Source: Acetobacter sp. UBA5411
GTDB lineage: Bacteria > Pseudomonadota > Alphaproteobacteria > Acetobacterales > Acetobacteraceae
DNA length: 62,932 nucleotides
Assembly (NCBI RefSeq): GCF_002409645.1
Contig: NZ_DHNR01000039.1
Location: 1-62,932, forward strand
Direction: 5' to 3'
The notes under the pieces were generated by a model. That model was not told the origin of the DNA and did not search any database. It worked only from the letters and a program-made list of their open reading frames with translations. This document shows, in pieces, positions 15,260 through 24,795 of this stretch. The stretch's first letter is position 1. Every line of letters begins with the position of its first letter. The position numbers were made by a program, and so were the translations under genes.

Positions 15260-16539
15260 ATATCGCAGAGTATTCGAAAACAGTTCGCCTTGGCGACATA
15301 ACAGAGAAAAAGCGCGGCATTTCATACGGCATTGTGCAACCAGGAACACACGAAAACAGCGGAGTTCCGATTGTTCGCGTGGCTGATATTAGGAACGGAG
15401 AAATTGACACAACAAAACCCTTGAAAGTATCTAAAATCATTGAAGAAAACTATAAAAGAACGCGGCTGTGTGGCGGGGAGCTATTAATAACAATCGTTGG
15501 AACCGTAGGAGAAACGGCGATTGTTCCATACCAAATGAAGGGATGGAACGTGGCCCGCGCTGTGGCCGTAATTCCAGTCGAAGAGGAAGTTGGCCCTTAT
15601 TGGGTCAAATTAGCGCTTTGTGGCTCTGCTGCACGCGAAATTATTCAGGCGCGCCTTAACACGACCGTTCAAGCTACACTGAATTTACGTGATCTGGCGG
15701 ATCTTCCGATCCCAATACCCCCACCGAGAATAAGAAACGAAATTACAGCGCTGCTTGGTGCCCTCGACGACAAGATCGACCTCGACCGTCGAACGAACGA
15801 GACGCTGGAGGCGATGGCGCGGGCGTTGTTTCGGGACTGGTTTGTCGATTTCGGACCGACACGGGCAAAAATGGCCGGGCAAACGCCTTATCTCGCCTCC
15901 GAAGTCTGGGAGCTTTTCCCTGACAGGCTGGATGATGAGGGGAAGCCGGAGGGGTGGAATTTCTCTAGCATTTATGACGTGGCGTCAGTGGTTTACGGCG
16001 CACCTTTCGCATCTAGTTTATTCAATACCCAGGGCGAAGGTATCCCACTCGTAAGGATCAGAGATTTGCCATCTGAAAAACCGGGAGTTTGGACGACAGA
16101 AAACCATCCCAAAGGCTTCAAGATTTTACCCGGTATGATTGTTGTTGGAATGGATGGTGAGTTTCGCGCTCATCTCTGGGGTGGTGAAGAAGCGTGGCTT
16201 AATCAACGGGTATGTATATTCCTCCCAAACGAGGGAATATCTTCTGTATTTTTAAGAGAAACCATAATTCCTCAATTGAAATTCATCGAAGATACAGAGG
16301 TTGCAACAACCGTCATTCATCTAGGAAAAGGTGATATAAACGAATTCACCGCTATAGTTCCCAGTCGTGGCTTAATGTCTTCTTTCAATGATGCAGCAGA
16401 AGTTTTTTATGAAAAAATTGTGCGGAATAAACAGGAGGCTCGTACCCTCGTCCAACTCCGTGACCTGCTCCTCCCCAAACTGATGTCTGGCGAAATCCGC
16501 ATTCGTGACGCCGAAAAGATGGTGGCGGACGCGCTATGA
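15256..16539 (+). CDS. hsdS: Type I restriction specificity subunit
   Basis: A 427-aa specificity subunit that sets the bipartite target of the type I enzyme. It has two target-recognition domains (about residues 5-165 and 235-390), each followed by a conserved helical spacer (LLGALDDKIDLDRRTNETLEAMARALF and the C-terminal LRDLLLPKLMSGEI). Both recognition domains are written in conspicuously AT-richer DNA than the spacers and the flanking hsdM and hsdR, as expected if specificity domains are swapped by recombination. It overlaps mntA and hsdR by ATGA on both sides. Confidence 0.93.
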   Translation: MNIAEYSKTVRLGDITEKKRGISYGIVQPGTHENSGVPIVRVADIRNGEIDTTKPLKVSKIIEENYKRTRLCGGELLITIVGTVGETAIVPYQMKGWNVARAVAVIPVEEEVGPYWVKLALCGSAAREIIQARLNTTVQATLNLRDLADLPIPIPPPRIRNEITALLGALDDKIDLDRRTNETLEAMARALFRDWFVDFGPTRAKMAGQTPYLASEVWELFPDRLDDEGKPEGWNFSSIYDVASVVYGAPFASSLFNTQGEGIPLVRIRDLPSEKPGVWTTENHPKGFKILPGMIVVGMDGEFRAHLWGGEEAWLNQRVCIFLPNEGISSVFLRETIIPQLKFIEDTEVATTVIHLGKGDINEFTAIVPSRGLMSSFNDAAEVFYEKIVRNKQEARTLVQLRDLLLPKLMSGEIRIRDAEKMVADAL

Positions 16540-19500
16540 GCTTCCTGTCCGAAAATGAGATCGAGGACTGGGCCTGCGAGATCCTGCGGGAATGTGGCTA
16601 CACCGTCACCACCGGACCGGAGATTTCCCCCGGCGGTGCCCATCCCGAACGTGCCTCGTTATCGGACGTCAATCTGACCGGCCGTCTTCGCGCCGCCATC
16701 GACCGCCTGAACCCGCATCTGTCGCAGGCCGCGCGGGATGAAACCCTGCTGGCGCTTCGCCGGGAAGACACGCCGGATGTTGTGGACGAAAACCGCCGTC
16801 TGCATGGATATATGGTCGATGGCGTTCCGGTGGACGTGGTGCGCGAGGACGGCACGCAATCCGGAGACCGGGCGCGACTGGTCGATTTCGACCGTCCCGA
16901 GCGCAACGACTTCCTCGCCGTGCGTCAGTTCGTGGTGGAAAAGGACGAGGCCAACCGACGGCCGGACCTTGTGCTGTTCGTCAACGGCCTGCCTCTGGGC
17001 GTCATTGAACTGAAGAGCCCGAGTTCCGAGACCGCCACGCTGGATTCCGCCTGGAACCAGTTCCAGACCTATCGCGCCTTCATCCCGTCCCTGTTCCGCT
17101 TCAACGAAGTTCTGGTGATTTCGGACGGCACCGAGGCCCGCGTCGGCTCGCTCACGGCGGACTGCGAGCGGTTCATGCCGTGGCGCACGGTGGATGGTGA
17201 GGAACTGGTGGCGAAGAACCATCAGGAAATGGAGACCGTGCTGCGGGGCGTGTTCACCCCGCGCTGGCTGCTCGCTCTGGTGCGGGACTTCGTGCTGTTC
17301 ACGGAGATGAACGGCAGCCCGATCAAGATTCTGGCGGCGTATCATCAGTTCCATGCCTGCCGCAAAGCCGTGGCGCAGACCGTCCGAGCCACGGCGCAGG
17401 GTGGTGACCGCAAGGCGGGGGTCGTCTGGCATACGCAGGGCTCGGGCAAAAGCCTGCTGATGACGTTCTATGCCGGCGTCATCGCCCGTCACCCGGAGAT
17501 GGAAAACCCGACGATTGTCGTTCTGACCGACCGCAACGATCTGGACGATCAGTTATTCGCGACATTCTCCGGGGCACAGGCACTTCTGCGTCAGACACCG
17601 GAACAGGCAGACAGTCGGGAAGATCTGCGGAAACTGCTCCGGCGGGCGTCCGGTGGCGTAATCTTCACCACGTTACAGAAGTTTCAACCCGAAGGTGACG
17701 AAGAGACCGTGCCGCTGCTGACGGAGCGGCGGAACATCGTGGTCATGGCGGATGAAGCGCATCGCAGCCAGTACGGGCTGGAAGCGAAATTCAACCGCGA
17801 GACGGGCAAGGTCTCTTATGGCTTTGCCAAACATCTGCGGGATGCTCTGCCCAATGCGTCGTTCATCGGCTTCACCGGAACGCCGATTGAAACAGCCGAC
17901 GTGAACACGCGCGCGATCTTCGGCGACTACATCGACATCTACGACATCGCGCAGGCGGTGGAAGACGGCGCGACGGTCCCGATCTATTACGAAAGCCGTC
18001 TGGTCCGCATCGAACTGGATGACGACGTCAAGGACGAGGTTGACGACGAACTGGCCGGGATCGTCGAGGGGCTGCCGGAGAGCGAGGAGCACAGGCTCAG
18101 CCAGAAATACTCACGGGTTGAAGCGCTGGTCGGCGCGGAGCCGCGTCTGCGGCGTGTCGCGGAAGATCTGGTCAGGCATTTCGAGAATCGGCTTGAGGCG
18201 CTGGACGGCAAGGGCATGATCGTCGGCATGAGCCGCGCCATCTGCGTGGCGCTTTACGCTGAGATCATCCGTCTGCGTCCGGACTGGCACAGTGACGACG
18301 ACAACGAAGGCGTCATCAAGGTCGTGATGACGGGCAGTTCGTCCGACCTCGCCGGATTCCAGCGGCATATCGGCAAGCGCCCCAAGGCACGGCGCGAATT
18401 GCTGGCCAAACGCATGAAGGACAATGCTGACCCGCTGAAGCTGGCGATCGTCCGGGACATGTGGCTGACGGGGTTCGACGTGCCGTCCATGCACACGATG
18501 TATGTGGACAAGCCCATGCGTGGTCATGGTCTGATGCAGGCCATTGCCCGCGTGAACCGCGTGTTCAAGGGCAAGCCGGGCGGTCTGGTTGTGGACTATA
18601 TCGGCCTCGCGCAGAACCTGAAGACCGCGCTTGGTGAATATTCGGCGGGAGACCGGGAGCAGGTCGGCATTGATGAAGCCGAGGCGATCCGCGCTTTGCA
18701 GGAGCGCTATGAGATTGTCCGGGCAATGTTCAATCCGGGACAGGCTGGCGGGTTCGATTATCGCCCTGCCCTCGTTCCCGGCACGTCTGCCAAGGTGAAG
18801 CTCACGATTATGGCTGGGGCGCTGGATCATGTGCTCGGCCAGCAGCAGCGGGAGACCGCGCAGGCGACGAGCGATGAAGCCCGCAAGGCGGCGCAGAAAC
18901 GCTTTCCTGACGCGGTGAAGACACTCTCGGTCGCCTTTGCGCTGGCATCGGCCAGTGATCAGGCCGCGAGCTTGCGCGATGAGGTCGGGTTTTTCGAGGC
19001 CGTGCGGGCGACTCTGGTGAAACAGAGCGGAGATGATTCAGACAGGAAGAGCCCGCAGGAGCGCGAACTGGCGATCAGGCAACTGGTCAGCCGTGCCGTG
19101 GTGTCCACGGATATCATCGACATCATGGAAGCCGCCGGAATTGGGCGTCCCGATATTTCCATCCTGTCGGACGGCTTTCTTCAGGAAGTCCGGGAGATGC
19201 CCCAGCGCAATCTAGCGATCGAGGCACTCCGAAAGCTGCTGGAAGGACAGATCCGCAGTCGCAGCCGGTCTAACCTGACGGAAGCCGAGGCCTTCTCGAC
19301 ACGTCTTGAGCAGGCGGTCGGCCGGTATCACAGCAATGCCCTGACGTCCGCGCAGATTCTGGATGAACTGATCCGGCTGGCGCATGAAATGGCGGCGGCC
19401 CGCTCACGAGGAGAAGAACTTGGCCTGACGCCGGAGGAAGTGGCGTTCTATGATGCGCTCGCACGGAATGACAGCGCCCGCGAAGCGATGGGCGATCCGG

Positions 19501-19718
19501 GCCTGCGCGTGATCGCGGCGGCCCTGGTCAGGACCATTCGTGAGAATGCGACGGTGGACTGGAACGTCATGGCTCCGACACGCGCCAGGATGCGCACGGC
19601 TGTCAAACGCCTGCTGCGGAAGTACGGTTACCCGCCCGACATGCAGGATGAAGCGGTGCAGAACATCCTCACGCAGGCCGAGGAATTCGCACCGCTATGG
19701 GCGGATAGTGCGCGGTAA
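16536..19718 (+). CDS. hsdR: Type I restriction enzyme endonuclease/translocase subunit
   Basis: A 1060-aa motor and nuclease subunit. The N-terminal PD-(D/E)XK nuclease is at about residues 140-170 (RRPDLVLFVNG, then GVIELKSP). The SF2 translocase has Walker A HTQGSGKS (about 300), DEAH in ADEAHRSQYG (about 405) and TGTPIE (about 447). A helical C-terminal region for HsdM contact ends the protein. Full length and all motifs present suggest an active enzyme. It overlaps hsdS by 4 nt, and a strong bidirectional terminator follows. Confidence 0.95.
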   Translation: MSFLSENEIEDWACEILRECGYTVTTGPEISPGGAHPERASLSDVNLTGRLRAAIDRLNPHLSQAARDETLLALRREDTPDVVDENRRLHGYMVDGVPVDVVREDGTQSGDRARLVDFDRPERNDFLAVRQFVVEKDEANRRPDLVLFVNGLPLGVIELKSPSSETATLDSAWNQFQTYRAFIPSLFRFNEVLVISDGTEARVGSLTADCERFMPWRTVDGEELVAKNHQEMETVLRGVFTPRWLLALVRDFVLFTEMNGSPIKILAAYHQFHACRKAVAQTVRATAQGGDRKAGVVWHTQGSGKSLLMTFYAGVIARHPEMENPTIVVLTDRNDLDDQLFATFSGAQALLRQTPEQADSREDLRKLLRRASGGVIFTTLQKFQPEGDEETVPLLTERRNIVVMADEAHRSQYGLEAKFNRETGKVSYGFAKHLRDALPNASFIGFTGTPIETADVNTRAIFGDYIDIYDIAQAVEDGATVPIYYESRLVRIELDDDVKDEVDDELAGIVEGLPESEEHRLSQKYSRVEALVGAEPRLRRVAEDLVRHFENRLEALDGKGMIVGMSRAICVALYAEIIRLRPDWHSDDDNEGVIKVVMTGSSSDLAGFQRHIGKRPKARRELLAKRMKDNADPLKLAIVRDMWLTGFDVPSMHTMYVDKPMRGHGLMQAIARVNRVFKGKPGGLVVDYIGLAQNLKTALGEYSAGDREQVGIDEAEAIRALQERYEIVRAMFNPGQAGGFDYRPALVPGTSAKVKLTIMAGALDHVLGQQQRETAQATSDEARKAAQKRFPDAVKTLSVAFALASASDQAASLRDEVGFFEAVRATLVKQSGDDSDRKSPQERELAIRQLVSRAVVSTDIIDIMEAAGIGRPDISILSDGFLQEVREMPQRNLAIEALRKLLEGQIRSRSRSNLTEAEAFSTRLEQAVGRYHSNALTSAQILDELIRLAHEMAAARSRGEELGLTPEEVAFYDALARNDSAREAMGDPGLRVIAAALVRTIRENATVDWNVMAPTRARMRTAVKRLLRKYGYPPDMQDEAVQNILTQAEEFAPLWADSAR

Positions 19719-19803
19719 GAGAGACGCATGTGGGCTTTTGCCTCAGCGGAGTCATCTGCTTATCCCCCCGTTTCTGTCATTTGCGGACGTACGTTACCAA
19801 CAA

Positions 19804-19834
19804 AAAACGGGAGGCCGGACGGACCTCCCGTTTT
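19804..19834. terminator. Bidirectional terminator between hsdR and dotL
   Basis: Stem AAAACGGGAGG (19804-19814) / CCTCCCGTTTT (19824-19834), 11 bp with a 9-nt loop, A-rich before and T-rich after, so it can work on both strands. It lies between the convergent hsdR and dotL genes. Confidence 0.9.
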
Positions 19835-19853
19835 CTGTAATTACCTGTTTACC

Positions 19854-19879
19854 GTGAGACAGACTGCGATCTGTCTCAC
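19854..19879. repeat. Perfect 10-bp inverted repeat
   Basis: GTGAGACAGA (19854-19863) and TCTGTCTCAC (19870-19879) around CTGCGA. It has no T-run, so it is not an ordinary terminator. It could be an RNA stability hairpin at the 3' end of the long dotD-dotL transcript or a protein-binding site. Confidence 0.7.
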
Positions 19880-19919
19880 GACGATGATGCCACGGTCTGT
19901 TTTTTAGACAACCCCTGTG

Positions 19920-22241
19920 TCAGGCCGCCAGCCGGTCCCGCAGCGCGCGGGCGGCGGCAAGAACGCCCGCCTCATTGAGCCTGCTTCCTTCGGGTTCGCC
20001 ACTGTTGAGACGCACCATCTCGCGGAACGCATCACGCGCGCCGATCATCATGGACGCCCGACGTCGGGCGGATCCGGCCGCCACATCGGAGAGTTCTTCC
20101 AGTTCGGTCAGGCGACCGAGAAGCGCCGCATCAATGGGCGGACGCGGCCGGGGCGGCACGGCAAAGCCGTCGCGCTCCTTCTGCGCCCACGCATAAAGCG
20201 AATTGAGGAAGGAGGTATCGGCCTGCCGGCGCACCCCGAACGGATCTCCGGCCGTGCCGGCGAACTCGGCGGCGCATTCCCCTGCCTCGGCAATGATCCG
20301 GCCGATGTCGGTTTTGTTGTCGTTGGCGAGATCCGCCACGAACCGCGTGAGGCTGTCGGCCATCGGTGCCTGGGTCTCCTGGGCTAAGAAACTTCCGTCT
20401 TCGATTGCCTCCAACACTTTCCAGGTCTCAGCGTCCGGTGCGGCACTGTGACCTTTCTTGTCCACGGGGAGCATGACGGGCTGGACGCGGCGCACCGCGC
20501 CTTTGCGGCCATTGACCTTGGCGAAAAACGTCTTGGAGTGAGTGAGGCGGCCGCCCCACATGGTGATGGCCTCGCCTTCGAGAAGCGTCTGCAGATCGCT
20601 CCACGGCAGGCGCGACACTTCACGGATCTCGGCGCTCTGACCGGCGTAGAGGTTGCCGACCTCGCTGCGCTCAAGATGTGTGACCTGTGAGACTTCCACC
20701 TTGTCGGCCTGCTGTTCCAGCCATTCACGGGTTTTCATCGCGTCCTGCAGACGCATGGCGTGCGTGAGGTTGGCATTGCCGAGCAGGGTGAAGGCTTTCT
20801 CGCCAATGCGCGCGGTCAGACCGGGAAGATCCTGAAACGAGAACCAGAACATGCAGTTCAGGCCGCGTCCCATGGCCGCCATGCGATCCATGCCGTCGGT
20901 GACGAAGGCTGCAAGCTCGTCGAAGAAGAGATGGAACGGCGCATCGCCCGATCCGGCCTTCAGCTTGAAGATTTCGTCGCCATCGCCGTGGAGCTTGGCG
21001 CCAAGCAGCTGCGCCATGACACCACGCTGGGAGGCGACCACGATCTTGCCGAGACCTGCGAGACTGTCCGAGGAGTTCTCAAGAGAGGGCAGGATGGTCA
21101 CGAGAATGCGGCGGTTGAGCACCACATCGCGCATGATGATGTCGGCGTTCTCGACGTTGAAAATATGACCGAGCGAGACCCCAAGCTGCGTGAAGACTTT
21201 GGAGAAGTACATTTTGGCGTAGCCGTGCTGTTCGGACGGCTTGTTTTCTTTCTGGGCGTTCCATTCGAGCGTGGAATCATAGCCGGGCAGTTCGCCGAGA
21301 TACGCCTGCAGCGGCCAGAGAATATCGGCCGGGATCTCGGGGACGCTGCGCTCGAAGGGATGATCGGACTCCGGATTGCGGATGAGAAAGACCTTGTGGC
21401 GCGCGAGCGTGCCGATCCAGCGCAGTCCCATCGCGTAGCGGATGCTGTCCACGTTGATCGACACGCCATGCGTGTCGCGCATCCAGACCAGTGCGGGAAT
21501 GATCGTGCCCGCCAGTCCCACGGCGCGGTCGCGAAAGACGCCGTTGGAATCATTGGGCATCGCTTCGCCGAGCTGGCTGACCAGCATTTCGCGGATGGCG
21601 TCGGCGTTGCCACTGCTAAACGGATTGAAGGTGTTGGAATCTTTTGCCCCGCTGGCGACAAGGAAGTTGAGCACCAGCACCTGATCGTCGAGACCGAAAC
21701 GCCGCGCGAGAGCCAGCACATCGCCGTAAACGGTGTTGTCGCCCTTGGCGTCGATGAGGATAAAACCCGAGCCGTGCGCGAGAGGGTTGGCCGCCAGCGA
21801 GACGATGGCGGTGGTTTTACCCGCACCGGTCGTGCCCGGGATGGCAGCGTGCTGGCGCGCCGCATCCGACGTCATCCAGATCTGACGGCGCGTGCGGGCC
21901 TCTGTGCCGAGATAGACGATCCCGTCCGCCTTCTGCGGCTTGCGGTCCTTGGGCGAGAGATTGTTGCGGTCGGTCTCGCCGGTGTAGCGCGGCAGATGCA
22001 GCGGCAGGCTTTCGGGGCGCATCAGTACCCACATCGCGACCACGGGCGCAAGAACCAGCGCCGGTCCGGTGAGCGCTGGAATCAGCCACGCGCAAAATGC
22101 GAGAATGAGCATGTACCATCCGGCCAGAGGCGAACGCACGTCGTCCGCCCAGCGTGTCCACCAGGGCCGTGAGTCCCGGTAGATCCTCTCGCGGCTGATC
22201 TGCTGGTTGGCGACCGGCCCTGCAATGCGACGGGCGACCAT
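19920..22241 (-). CDS. dotL: Type IVB coupling protein (DotL/TrbC-like ATPase)
   Basis: A 773-aa coupling ATPase that would bring the relaxosome to the secretion channel. Two membrane segments lie at about residues 42-58 and 60-74, followed by a cytoplasmic motor with Walker A GTTGAGKTT (136-144), and later HLFFDELAAFV as Walker B. It corresponds to IcmO/DotL of Legionella and TrbC of IncI plasmids. The start MVARRIAG (22241) is chosen over an in-frame codon at 22319 because the latter overlaps the preceding gene deeply. It is the last gene of a nine-gene unit led by dotD. Confidence 0.9.
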   Translation of the reverse strand: MVARRIAGPVANQQISRERIYRDSRPWWTRWADDVRSPLAGWYMLILAFCAWLIPALTGPALVLAPVVAMWVLMRPESLPLHLPRYTGETDRNNLSPKDRKPQKADGIVYLGTEARTRRQIWMTSDAARQHAAIPGTTGAGKTTAIVSLAANPLAHGSGFILIDAKGDNTVYGDVLALARRFGLDDQVLVLNFLVASGAKDSNTFNPFSSGNADAIREMLVSQLGEAMPNDSNGVFRDRAVGLAGTIIPALVWMRDTHGVSINVDSIRYAMGLRWIGTLARHKVFLIRNPESDHPFERSVPEIPADILWPLQAYLGELPGYDSTLEWNAQKENKPSEQHGYAKMYFSKVFTQLGVSLGHIFNVENADIIMRDVVLNRRILVTILPSLENSSDSLAGLGKIVVASQRGVMAQLLGAKLHGDGDEIFKLKAGSGDAPFHLFFDELAAFVTDGMDRMAAMGRGLNCMFWFSFQDLPGLTARIGEKAFTLLGNANLTHAMRLQDAMKTREWLEQQADKVEVSQVTHLERSEVGNLYAGQSAEIREVSRLPWSDLQTLLEGEAITMWGGRLTHSKTFFAKVNGRKGAVRRVQPVMLPVDKKGHSAAPDAETWKVLEAIEDGSFLAQETQAPMADSLTRFVADLANDNKTDIGRIIAEAGECAAEFAGTAGDPFGVRRQADTSFLNSLYAWAQKERDGFAVPPRPRPPIDAALLGRLTELEELSDVAAGSARRRASMMIGARDAFREMVRLNSGEPEGSRLNEAGVLAAARALRDRLAA

Positions 22242-22242
22242 C

Positions 22243-22707
22243 TCAGTTCTCCAGTCCGAAGGCGTTGGCGGGCGCGGGCGGGGCAGAGGCCCTCGGCAGG
22301 CCGGGCGGCGGCTCAACATGGACGGGTTGCTTCAGGGCCTGAAGCAAGGCCTGCCTGTCGTCGCGCGCGTGCGCGTTGCCGTTCTGGGGCATCGCGCTGT
22401 CGGGACCATCGCCGGAAATAGGTGGAAGACGCGCAAAGTGCAGCGGCGGTTCCGGCTCCGCAACAGGTGCGGTCACGCGCAGGACGACGAGAACCGCGAG
22501 CATTCCGACGCCAGCCAAAGTGGCGGGACGTCCCCACGCACGCCATTTCGGACGTTTTTCTTTCGGCTGCCCTTCTGACACATCCGCGACAGGCGCAGCG
22601 TCCCGGGCGGACGGAAGATGAAGATGGACGGGCGCGTTGTCGCCGGTGTCCTCGATGTCGAGGGTGACAGGCGCGCATGTTCCGGTCCGGATCACGATAC
22701 GGGTCAT
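22243..22707 (-). CDS. Single-pass membrane protein between dotM and dotL
   Basis: A 154-aa protein I do not recognise. A hydrophilic cytoplasmic N-terminus (about 75 residues) precedes one membrane segment (TLAGVGMLAVLVVLRVTAPV, about 80-99) and a Pro-rich periplasmic tail. In IncI plasmids the gene between trbA (dotM) and trbC (dotL) is trbB, a thioredoxin-fold protein; this one has no cysteine motif, so it is not TrbB. It starts 11 nt after dotM and ends 1 nt before dotL. It may be a local replacement that helps link DotM and DotL. Confidence 0.6.
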   Translation of the reverse strand: MTRIVIRTGTCAPVTLDIEDTGDNAPVHLHLPSARDAAPVADVSEGQPKEKRPKWRAWGRPATLAGVGMLAVLVVLRVTAPVAEPEPPLHFARLPPISGDGPDSAMPQNGNAHARDDRQALLQALKQPVHVEPPPGLPRASAPPAPANAFGLEN

Positions 22708-22718
22708 GGGAGGGTCTT

Positions 22719-23870
22719 TCAGGCTGCGGGTCGGATGGTGGCGAGGGCGCGCTCGAGCGCGGGCAGATAGAGGGGCCGACGCAGGCGGCGCTCCTCTTCC
22801 CAATGGGCACGGGCGCCGGCCGCTTCGATGCGGGGATTGGGATGGACATCCTCACGCGGGTTTTCGCTGGGGAAGCCCAGGGAATGCAGCGCGTACCAGA
22901 GCGGCCGGTCGATGAGTTTGACGATGGCAAAAGCGGGTGGCGCGAGGACGCCGGCGGCAAGACGGGCGTCACATAACAGCGTCATCAGCGCCGTTGTGGT
23001 CCAGCCGTGCGGCTCGCAGCTTGTGGCGATCGCCTCGGCGATCTCGGGCATGGCCAGCACTGCGTCAGCCTGACGCAGGACGGTCTTCGGGGCGGACAGG
23101 GGGCGTGCGGGGCCGTATTCGCTGGCGGTGTCCACATCGGCCAGCGCGTCGGAGAGATTGCCGAGCAGTTCCATCGCTTCCTTGCGCCGCTGCAGACGAT
23201 GCAGCGCAAAGGCGGCAAAGAGGATCCGGGCGATGGGCGGCGCGTCCTGTGCGCGCCCGCTGAAAGGCACGCCGATCTGTCGGGTAAAGGCTTCGGTCGC
23301 GCCGACCTCATTGAAGCTGCCATCCTCGTTGCGGGCGTAGCGCGACGCCCATTCCTCGGCTGTCAGCGCGGGATCGGCCGGACGCGGATCGCCGCGCTCG
23401 CCCGGGGACACCAGGGCTGTCAGGCGACGTTTGGCAAAGCCGCGCAGCGTTGGAAACATGCGCGCCTGCACCTCGATAAAGGATTCCAGATCGAGCACCC
23501 GGCGCAGTTCACGATTTTCGCCGCGCAGGATGCACACCAGGGCGCAGAGCAGTGTCAGACAGATCGCCGGCCAGCGGATCGCCACACCGACGATGGAGAT
23601 CCCGTAGTAAAGCTGGATCAGCCGGATCGTGGAGGGATGGATGCAGGCATGGCGTAACTGACCGGCCAGCTCATTCAGGGCCGGGCTGGGGCTCAGATGG
23701 CCGATCTGCCACAGCAGCGAGCGCATCACGAACAGCGAGATCTGTGTGTGCCAGGTTGACCATGTGATCCAGCATAAAAGAGCGGTCACGACGACGAACA
23801 TGGCCGCGAGAACCGGGCCACTGTCGAAAAAGCTATCCATGCCGGACGAACGGGAACGGGCGGCGCTCAT
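22719..23870 (-). CDS. dotM: Type IVB coupling-complex protein (DotM/TrbA-like)
   Basis: A 383-aa inner-membrane protein matching IcmP/DotM and IncI TrbA, the partner of the DotL coupling ATPase. Membrane segments lie at about residues 16-38, 85-102 and possibly 104-115. The C-terminal cytoplasmic domain carries the family's closing pattern (LWYALHSLGFP, then EAAGARAHWEEERRLRRPLY). It overlaps the upstream transglycosylase gene by ATGA. A second in-frame ATG 10 codons downstream is possible. Confidence 0.88.
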   Translation of the reverse strand: MSAARSRSSGMDSFFDSGPVLAAMFVVVTALLCWITWSTWHTQISLFVMRSLLWQIGHLSPSPALNELAGQLRHACIHPSTIRLIQLYYGISIVGVAIRWPAICLTLLCALVCILRGENRELRRVLDLESFIEVQARMFPTLRGFAKRRLTALVSPGERGDPRPADPALTAEEWASRYARNEDGSFNEVGATEAFTRQIGVPFSGRAQDAPPIARILFAAFALHRLQRRKEAMELLGNLSDALADVDTASEYGPARPLSAPKTVLRQADAVLAMPEIAEAIATSCEPHGWTTTALMTLLCDARLAAGVLAPPAFAIVKLIDRPLWYALHSLGFPSENPREDVHPNPRIEAAGARAHWEEERRLRRPLYLPALERALATIRPAA

Positions 23871-24367
23871 GAGCCTTTCTCCAGACTGGCGGTTCGCATC
23901 AGGTCATGGGTCACGCTCCAGACGCGCTGGAGGTAGGCGCGTCCAAAGCGTGGCGTGTGGGAGTGGTAGTAAGCGACGGCCTGCCAGAGATCCCCATGGG
24001 TCTCGCGCAGCGCATCGGTGAGGATGTGGCTTCCGGCTTCGATGTTGGCGCACGGGTTGTCGCGCAGGGCGCGCCAGGCGCGTGCGGGCGTGGTGTGCCA
24101 GCGCCGCGCGATCTCCGGCACGTGGGAACTGTTCACCTGCATCGGCCCCAGATCGAAGGTGCCGTTGTCGTTGCGCACGGTGCTGCCGAGGCGACCGCCC
24201 TCGACGTAGAGGAGAATGAGCAGCACGCTGCGCGGCACGCGCTCATGCCGGCTGGCCGCTGTCAGACAGGCGACCGTTTCCCGGCCGGTTTCCTCGGGTT
24301 CCTGCGCACGTGCGACTTGGCTCATCAGGGCGAGCCCTGCGAGGGCGATCGGAAGAAGACGCTTCAT
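23867..24367 (-). CDS. VirB1-like lytic transglycosylase
   Basis: A 166-aa exported enzyme. The signal peptide (MKRLLPIALAGLALMSQVARAQ) is followed by an SLT-like domain: HERVPRSVLLILLYVEGG with the catalytic-type Glu, GTFDLGPMQVNSSHVPEIA equivalent to the GLMQ segment, and NIEAGSHILTDAL with GDLWQAVAYYHS near the end. It would locally open peptidoglycan for the secretion channel. This is the second transglycosylase-like gene of the plasmid, after the one at 2952. It overlaps both neighbours by 4 nt. It contains one coding AGTCGCA match (24311-24317, minus), probably chance. Confidence 0.88.
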   Translation of the reverse strand: MKRLLPIALAGLALMSQVARAQEPEETGRETVACLTAASRHERVPRSVLLILLYVEGGRLGSTVRNDNGTFDLGPMQVNSSHVPEIARRWHTTPARAWRALRDNPCANIEAGSHILTDALRETHGDLWQAVAYYHSHTPRFGRAYLQRVWSVTHDLMRTASLEKGS

Positions 24368-24795
24368 GCGGCCTCCTCGCGCACCGCGCGCTCGCCAGAG
24401 ACCTGAATCAGCCGCAGGCCGTAATCCCAGACGGTCGGCAGTTCGTTGAGCGAGAGATCATCCCGCTCGAGGCCCAGCCTCCTGAGTACTTCGAGCAGGC
24501 AGAGCAGCACGACCACAAGGGAGTCCGGTCGCACGGCGGTCAGCACCACGCCGGTTGCCGCCTGTTCGGACGGTTTGAGGGTGAGCCCGAAGCCCGTGCC
24601 CGTCAGGCTGTGCCAGAGGCTCTCGGCGGCCACCATGAAGGCGGGCAGGAAGCCATCCGGCGCGCAGGCCGCGCGTATGGCCGCAGGCGCCATCGGCTGG
24701 CCGTTGAGAAACACCGGGCGGCCCTGGCGCTCGATGAGCGCCTGGAGCAGTTTGCCGACGCGCTCGGGTGGGAGAGAAAGCGATGATGCGCTCAT
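24364..24795 (-). CDS. Conserved-looking protein of the type IVB operon, function unknown
   Basis: A 143-aa soluble-looking protein without signal peptide, with a helical Leu-rich N-terminal part and a central segment SLVVVLLCLLEVLRRLGLERDD. It overlaps icmT and the transglycosylase gene by 4 nt each. By position and size it could be a small cytoplasmic chaperone such as TraL/IcmS, but I see no diagnostic motif. MSASSLSL at 24795 is chosen because it overlaps the icmT stop; the frame stays open upstream inside icmT and dotB. Confidence 0.6.
   Translation of the reverse strand: MSASSLSLPPERVGKLLQALIERQGRPVFLNGQPMAPAAIRAACAPDGFLPAFMVAAESLWHSLTGTGFGLTLKPSEQAATGVVLTAVRPDSLVVVLLCLLEVLRRLGLERDDLSLNELPTVWDYGLRLIQVSGERAVREEAA

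Noticed and set aside
19854..19879. Perfect 10-bp inverted repeat as a terminator
   Set aside because: No T-run follows on either strand, and a strong bidirectional terminator is adjacent at 19804-19834. Listed only as a repeat.
5406..24317. AGTCGCA matches inside genes (about 5405, 6426, 19257 and 24311)
   Set aside because: They lie within well-supported coding sequence, not at a fixed distance before a gene, and their number is about what chance allows for a 7-mer. They were not counted as leader boxes.
24364..24795. Calling this gene IcmS/TraL
   Set aside because: Only size and position fit; no diagnostic residues are visible, so it is left as unknown.
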